Shown: piece by piece, positions 5,761 to 5,916 of the stretch | How positions within the stretch are numbered: position 1 is the stretch's first letter | Layout: the number at the start of each line of letters is the position of its first letter | NCBI GenBank assembly: GCA_041628815.1 | Contig: JBFKOL010000281.1 | Location: 1 to 5,916, forward strand | Length of the DNA stretch: 5,916 bases | Direction: 5' to 3' | Source: JBFKOL01 sp041628815 | GTDB taxonomy: Bacteria; Bacteroidota; Bacteroidia; Chitinophagales; Saprospiraceae | Made by a program: the position numbers and the translations under genes | The notes under the pieces: model-generated | The model's database searches: none | Told to the model about the DNA's origin: nothing | The model's input: the letters and a program-made list of their open reading frames with translations, nothing else

Positions 5761-5792
5761 CCGCCAAGGGCCTACCAGTGGCAGGCAGGCGG
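5761..5792 (+). repeat. M4 two-part hairpin, copy 2
   Basis: Outer stem CCGCC (5761-5765) with GGCGG (5788-5792) is fully Watson-Crick; inner stem GCCT (5770-5773) with AGGC (5783-5786) is the same as in the copy at 585-616. Inner loop bases differ between the copies while both stems are kept. Confidence 0.65.
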
Positions 5793-5889
5793 ACGGGCAT
5801 GTACTCAATTAATCATGTATTCAAGAGATGAGGTATCATCATTAATTCAAATAGTGAATGCTGAGTGCAGATTACATGCTTGCCGATTG

Positions 5890-5910
5890 TTGAGGTAATC
5901 GAAACTTCAA
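5890..5910 (+). repeat. M3 hairpin, copy 6
   Basis: Arms TTGAGGT (5890-5896) and ACTTCAA (5904-5910) pair over 7 bp with one G-U wobble around the 7-base loop AATCGAA. It shares the right arm and loop length with copy 5, 162 bases upstream. Confidence 0.6.
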
Positions 5911-5916
5911 AGATCA

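Larger units (their letters stand above)
5682..5916 (+). repeat. Composite intergenic repeat, region 3 (continues past the window)
   Basis: This begins 17 bases after the WD40 gene stop and no gene is supported in it. Module order is M2 (5682-5697), short hairpin (5702-5716), M3 (5728-5748), M4 (5761-5792), M5 (5799-5824), M2 again (5863-5878) and M3 again (5890-5910). M2 to M2 is 181 bases and M3 to M3 is 162. The M2 cores here are identical to the copy at 380-395. Whether a leader block and AATTCAT array follow, as in the first two regions, lies beyond the window. Confidence 0.78.

Overview
The window looks like a chromosomal piece from a member of the Bacteroidota, most likely a marine or activated-sludge type such as the Saprospiria. 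This rests on protein style: a Kelch-propeller lipoprotein with a fibronectin-like front domain, exported proteins whose predicted mature N-terminus is glutamine, a WD40 protein with a STAND-like stalk, weak or absent Shine-Dalgarno sequences, and a TTG start. The taxonomic placement is inference.

Layout, all genes on the + strand: (1) 3-239, the C-terminal end of a membrane protein cut by the window edge, followed by a stem-loop. (2) 240-818, a 579-base non-coding region filled with a composite repeat, then an 86-base leader block and an AATTCAT tandem array. (3) 819-2675, a surface or periplasmic lipoprotein with a fibronectin-like domain, a second beta domain and a six-bladed Kelch-type propeller carrying cysteine-rich insertions. 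(4) 2676-3131, a second non-coding region with the same composite repeat, the same leader block (77 of 86 bases identical, no gaps) and the same heptamer array in fewer copies. (5) 3132-4022 and 4019-5665, a translationally coupled pair overlapping by ATGA: a beta-sandwich membrane protein and an exported protein with a TPR-like segment, coiled coil and nine WD40 units. (6) 5666-5916, a third copy of the composite repeat, running off the window.

The two most noteworthy things are these. First, the three intergenic regions share a modular, head-to-tail repeat with a period of roughly 145-165 bases, in one orientation, in which several short hairpins keep pairing through G-U wobbles or paired changes. 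Second, the coupled pair resembles the sensor half of a STAND/caspase-WD40 protein, moved outside the cytoplasm and lacking any visible NTPase or effector, next to a membrane partner. The shared leader in front of both transcription units suggests common regulation, or insertion of the same element at both places. No mobile-element gene, RNA gene of a known class, or CRISPR array was seen.
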